A DNA stretch of 7,660 nt from JADFAK01 sp047615865 (GTDB lineage Bacteria; Bacteroidota; Bacteroidia; Flavobacteriales_D; Sanyastnellaceae). The position numbers and the translations under genes were made by a program. Under the pieces are notes generated by a model. That model was not told the DNA's origin, searched no databases, and worked only from the letters and a program-made list of their open reading frames with translations. Below, piece after piece: positions 6,494 through 7,660 of this stretch (the first letter of the stretch is position 1; every line of letters starts with the position of its first letter). Where the stretch lies: assembly GCA_047615865.1 (NCBI GenBank), contig JBLHIB010000142.1, positions 1 through 7,660 of the forward strand, in the 5' to 3' direction.

Positions 6494-7186
6494 TCGAGCG
6501 TAATTTCTGGACGTCGATCAGGATCCCTTGGGTTTACCAATGCGGTTTCATCTTCAGAATCTCATGTTATTGGTTCCCATTTGAACTCCGGCGGAAATAA
6601 CAATGTGATCATTGGACATGGAGTTGGTTTTTTCCAGCTAGTGAATAATGACGCCAATTCAATGATGATAGGATTTAACAGTGATGTACCGACAGTTTAT
6701 ATTGGCGCCTCATCTAGAGTAGGCACATTTGGAAATGTAGGAATAGGAAATGTCACAGCTCCATCGGAAGTATTGGATGTGCGAGGCACAGCAAGACTAA
6801 GAGTTGTTCCTCAAAACTCGGACGATGTTCTTATAACTGGTGCTGAACAAAGTGCTGCGGGAGATTATCAGTTGAACTATCTTGCATTCAGTTCCGACGC
6901 AAGTCAATACTTGGGTGGTGACGCGCAGTGGTATGATGTGCCGGCGGCTACTGTTCAAAATGCAGACAATGGTATCTCATTGGACTCCGACAACATGGTG
7001 CTTGGCAACGATGTAGGTGATACAGATGCAGAACTTAACAGTGATCGAGAAATCCCTTTAAATGACCAAAACATCTATTTCACCGACCCAAGCACAATAG
7101 ATGGAGCGGAGAATAATATTGGAATTGGAAGAAGTACTTCCCAACCTTGTAACCGAAATTCATCATCCAGAACAAACGGACGTTGA
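6494..7186 (+). pseudogene. Beta-rich middle segment of the broken gene (VLDVRGTARL motif)
   Basis: This frame is open from 6485 to a TGA at 7184-7186. It begins SSVISGRRSGSLGFTNAVS and continues with further short beta-roll-like units (HVIGSHLNSGGNNNVIIG, SMMIGFNS, VYIGASS). It then holds GNVGIGNVTAPSEVLDVRGT, the strand typically found just after head repeats in Bacteroidota fibre-like proteins, then QYLGGDAQWYDVPAATVQN and a Ser/Asp-rich stretch. Family resemblance ends near 7125 at ENNIGIG; the last ~20 codons (RSTSQPCNRNSSSRTNGR) look like out-of-frame sequence. The only start candidates inside are late (TTG at 6581), so it has no credible independent start. Confidence 0.7.
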
Positions 7187-7655
7187 CGGAAACGTAATTG
7201 CCGAAGCAGTAGATTTTAAAGGAGTGAACTATGAAGAGTTAATTCCTATTATTTTGCAAGCTACCAAAGAACAACAAGCAATTATCGAACAACAACAAGA
7301 GCAAATTGATGCTTTGGTTGCAGCTGTAAACGCCTGTTTTGATTGGGACTTGAAAAGCATGGAGTTGGAGAATGACATTCAAATGGATCCTGTGAAAACT
7401 GATACGCTGAATCAAAATGCTCCAAATCCATTTATGGAAATGACCACCATTTCTTACAGCTTGGCTCAGGATGCCCTTGCGACAGTGAAAATTTACAATA
7501 GCCATGGTCAGCTTATCGACACACTCTTGAGCGAGACTCAAAGTGAAGGTAATCACAGCATTCAATGGAATGCCAATGGCATGGCTGCTGGGATCTACTT
7601 CTATTCTTTAGAAATAGACAGCGTTGAACAAGTTCGTAGGATGGTGAAACTTTAA
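7101..7655 (+). pseudogene. C-terminal segment: S74-like tail, coiled coil and T9SS sorting domain
   Basis: This frame is open from an ATG at 7101 to a TAA at 7653-7655 (184 codons). Family-like sequence starts near 7125 with LEEVLPNLV, the C-terminal part of the AQE(L/V)-x-E-V-LP element of peptidase S74/endosialidase-type chaperone domains, and continues with VNYEELIPIILQATKEQQ. A Gln/Glu-rich coiled coil follows (KEQQAIIEQQQEQIDALVAAV, about residues 56-76). A linker leads to a T9SS domain (about residues 104-184: NQNAPNPFMEMTTISYSL, VKIYNSHGQLIDTLL, GMAAGIYFYSLEID). The first ~8 residues after the ATG read as shifted upstream sequence. Without a signal peptide this piece alone could not be exported. 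A gene caller would nevertheless report it as a small T9SS-domain protein. Confidence 0.75.
7122..7133 (+). other. Inferred deletion junction in the S74-like domain
   Basis: Sequence goes from ENNIGIG (middle-segment frame) directly to LEEVLPNLV (C-terminal frame). Intact homologues place a chaperone segment of some tens of residues between such motifs (a SD-x-R-x-K element, a PV-x-Y-x-W strand, then GFIAQE). None of this is present in any frame, so both a deletion and a frame change occurred here. A short direct repeat ATTGGAATTGGA (7118-7129) lies at the junction and could be the microhomology. Confidence 0.5.
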
Positions 7656-7660
7656 AAGAT

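Larger units (their letters stand above)
5868..7655 (+). pseudogene. Frameshifted and internally deleted YadA-head/S74-like secreted protein with T9SS domain
   Basis: I read this as one gene broken into at least four frame segments. The pieces in order are: a signal-peptide-like start (frame of 5868, stop at 5973-5975); a short LKLEPIEETAVF piece (about 5981-6016); a long head-repeat segment (frame of 6016, to the G run at 6487-6493); a beta-rich segment (to about 7125); and a C-terminal segment with the S74 tail, a coiled coil and a T9SS domain (to the TAA at 7653). Intact Bacteroidota relatives have this same order: AQ cleavage site, short Leu-rich strand with VVF, a GAGTRMMWYP-like motif, SxAxG repeats, VLDVxGTxRL, a chaperone of the S74 type, and a sorting domain. 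They are surface or secreted fibre-like proteins of unknown ligand. Three or more indels make a functional product from this sequence unlikely, unless the indels are sequence errors or slippage variants. Confidence 0.8.

Noticed and set aside
6226..6540. 104-codon minus-strand ORF within the head-repeat region
   Set aside because: It is the antisense shadow of the 42-bp repeats, rich in Cys and Ser by reverse reading, without family resemblance.
6494..6600. C-terminal extension of the head-repeat frame after the G run (WTSIRIPWVYQCG...)
   Set aside because: Its composition changes abruptly to Trp, Arg and Phe, with no repeats, while the neighbouring frame carries the family-like continuation. 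It is an out-of-frame tail.

Overview
The window looks like a chromosomal segment of a member of the Bacteroidota, most likely a Flavobacteriales-type marine or freshwater bacterium. The evidence is two proteins ending in type IX secretion (T9SS) C-terminal sorting domains, a long Bacteroidota-style TrkH protein, a menaquinone methyltransferase, moderate-to-low GC by eye, and A-rich leaders without clear Shine-Dalgarno sequences. No RNA gene, CRISPR array, transposase or integrase is visible.

Positions 1-4140 (+ strand) hold a tight run of four housekeeping genes. They are the 3' end of an RfaE1-type heptose-7-phosphate kinase (ADP-heptose/LPS precursor synthesis), a TrkH/KtrB-family potassium translocation subunit with a four-helix N-terminal extension, the menaquinone C-methyltransferase UbiE/MenG, and EPSP synthase AroA (shikimate pathway). 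Gaps are 3 bp, 2 bp and a 4-bp ATGA overlap, so this is very probably one operon with translational coupling. The functions are not obviously one pathway, although chorismate made downstream of AroA is the precursor of the menaquinone that UbiE methylates.

Positions 4141-4243 separate the operon from a convergent gene and contain a strong intrinsic terminator oriented for the minus strand. The minus-strand gene (4244-5728) encodes a secreted, cysteine-rich, 494-residue protein. It interleaves four bacterial-type Kazal domains with three copies of a different six-cysteine module that I do not recognise, and ends in a T9SS sorting domain. Cysteine spacing is exactly constant in the Kazal copies and nearly so in the others. 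This is the most distinctive intact gene in the window.

Positions 5868-7655 (+ strand) are the remains of one large secreted protein gene, now in at least four reading-frame pieces. The order is a signal-peptide-like start, a conserved RMMW...AAFRGG segment, seven 14-residue YadA-head-like repeats, a beta-rich region with a VLDVRGTARL motif, the tail of a peptidase S74-like chaperone domain with a coiled coil, and a T9SS sorting domain. The breaks fall at a T run, at a run of seven Gs, and at a junction where most of the S74 domain is missing. All upstream genes are intact, so uniform sequencing error is a poor explanation. Decay, or homopolymer slippage (possibly phase variation) at the G tract, are the options worth testing.
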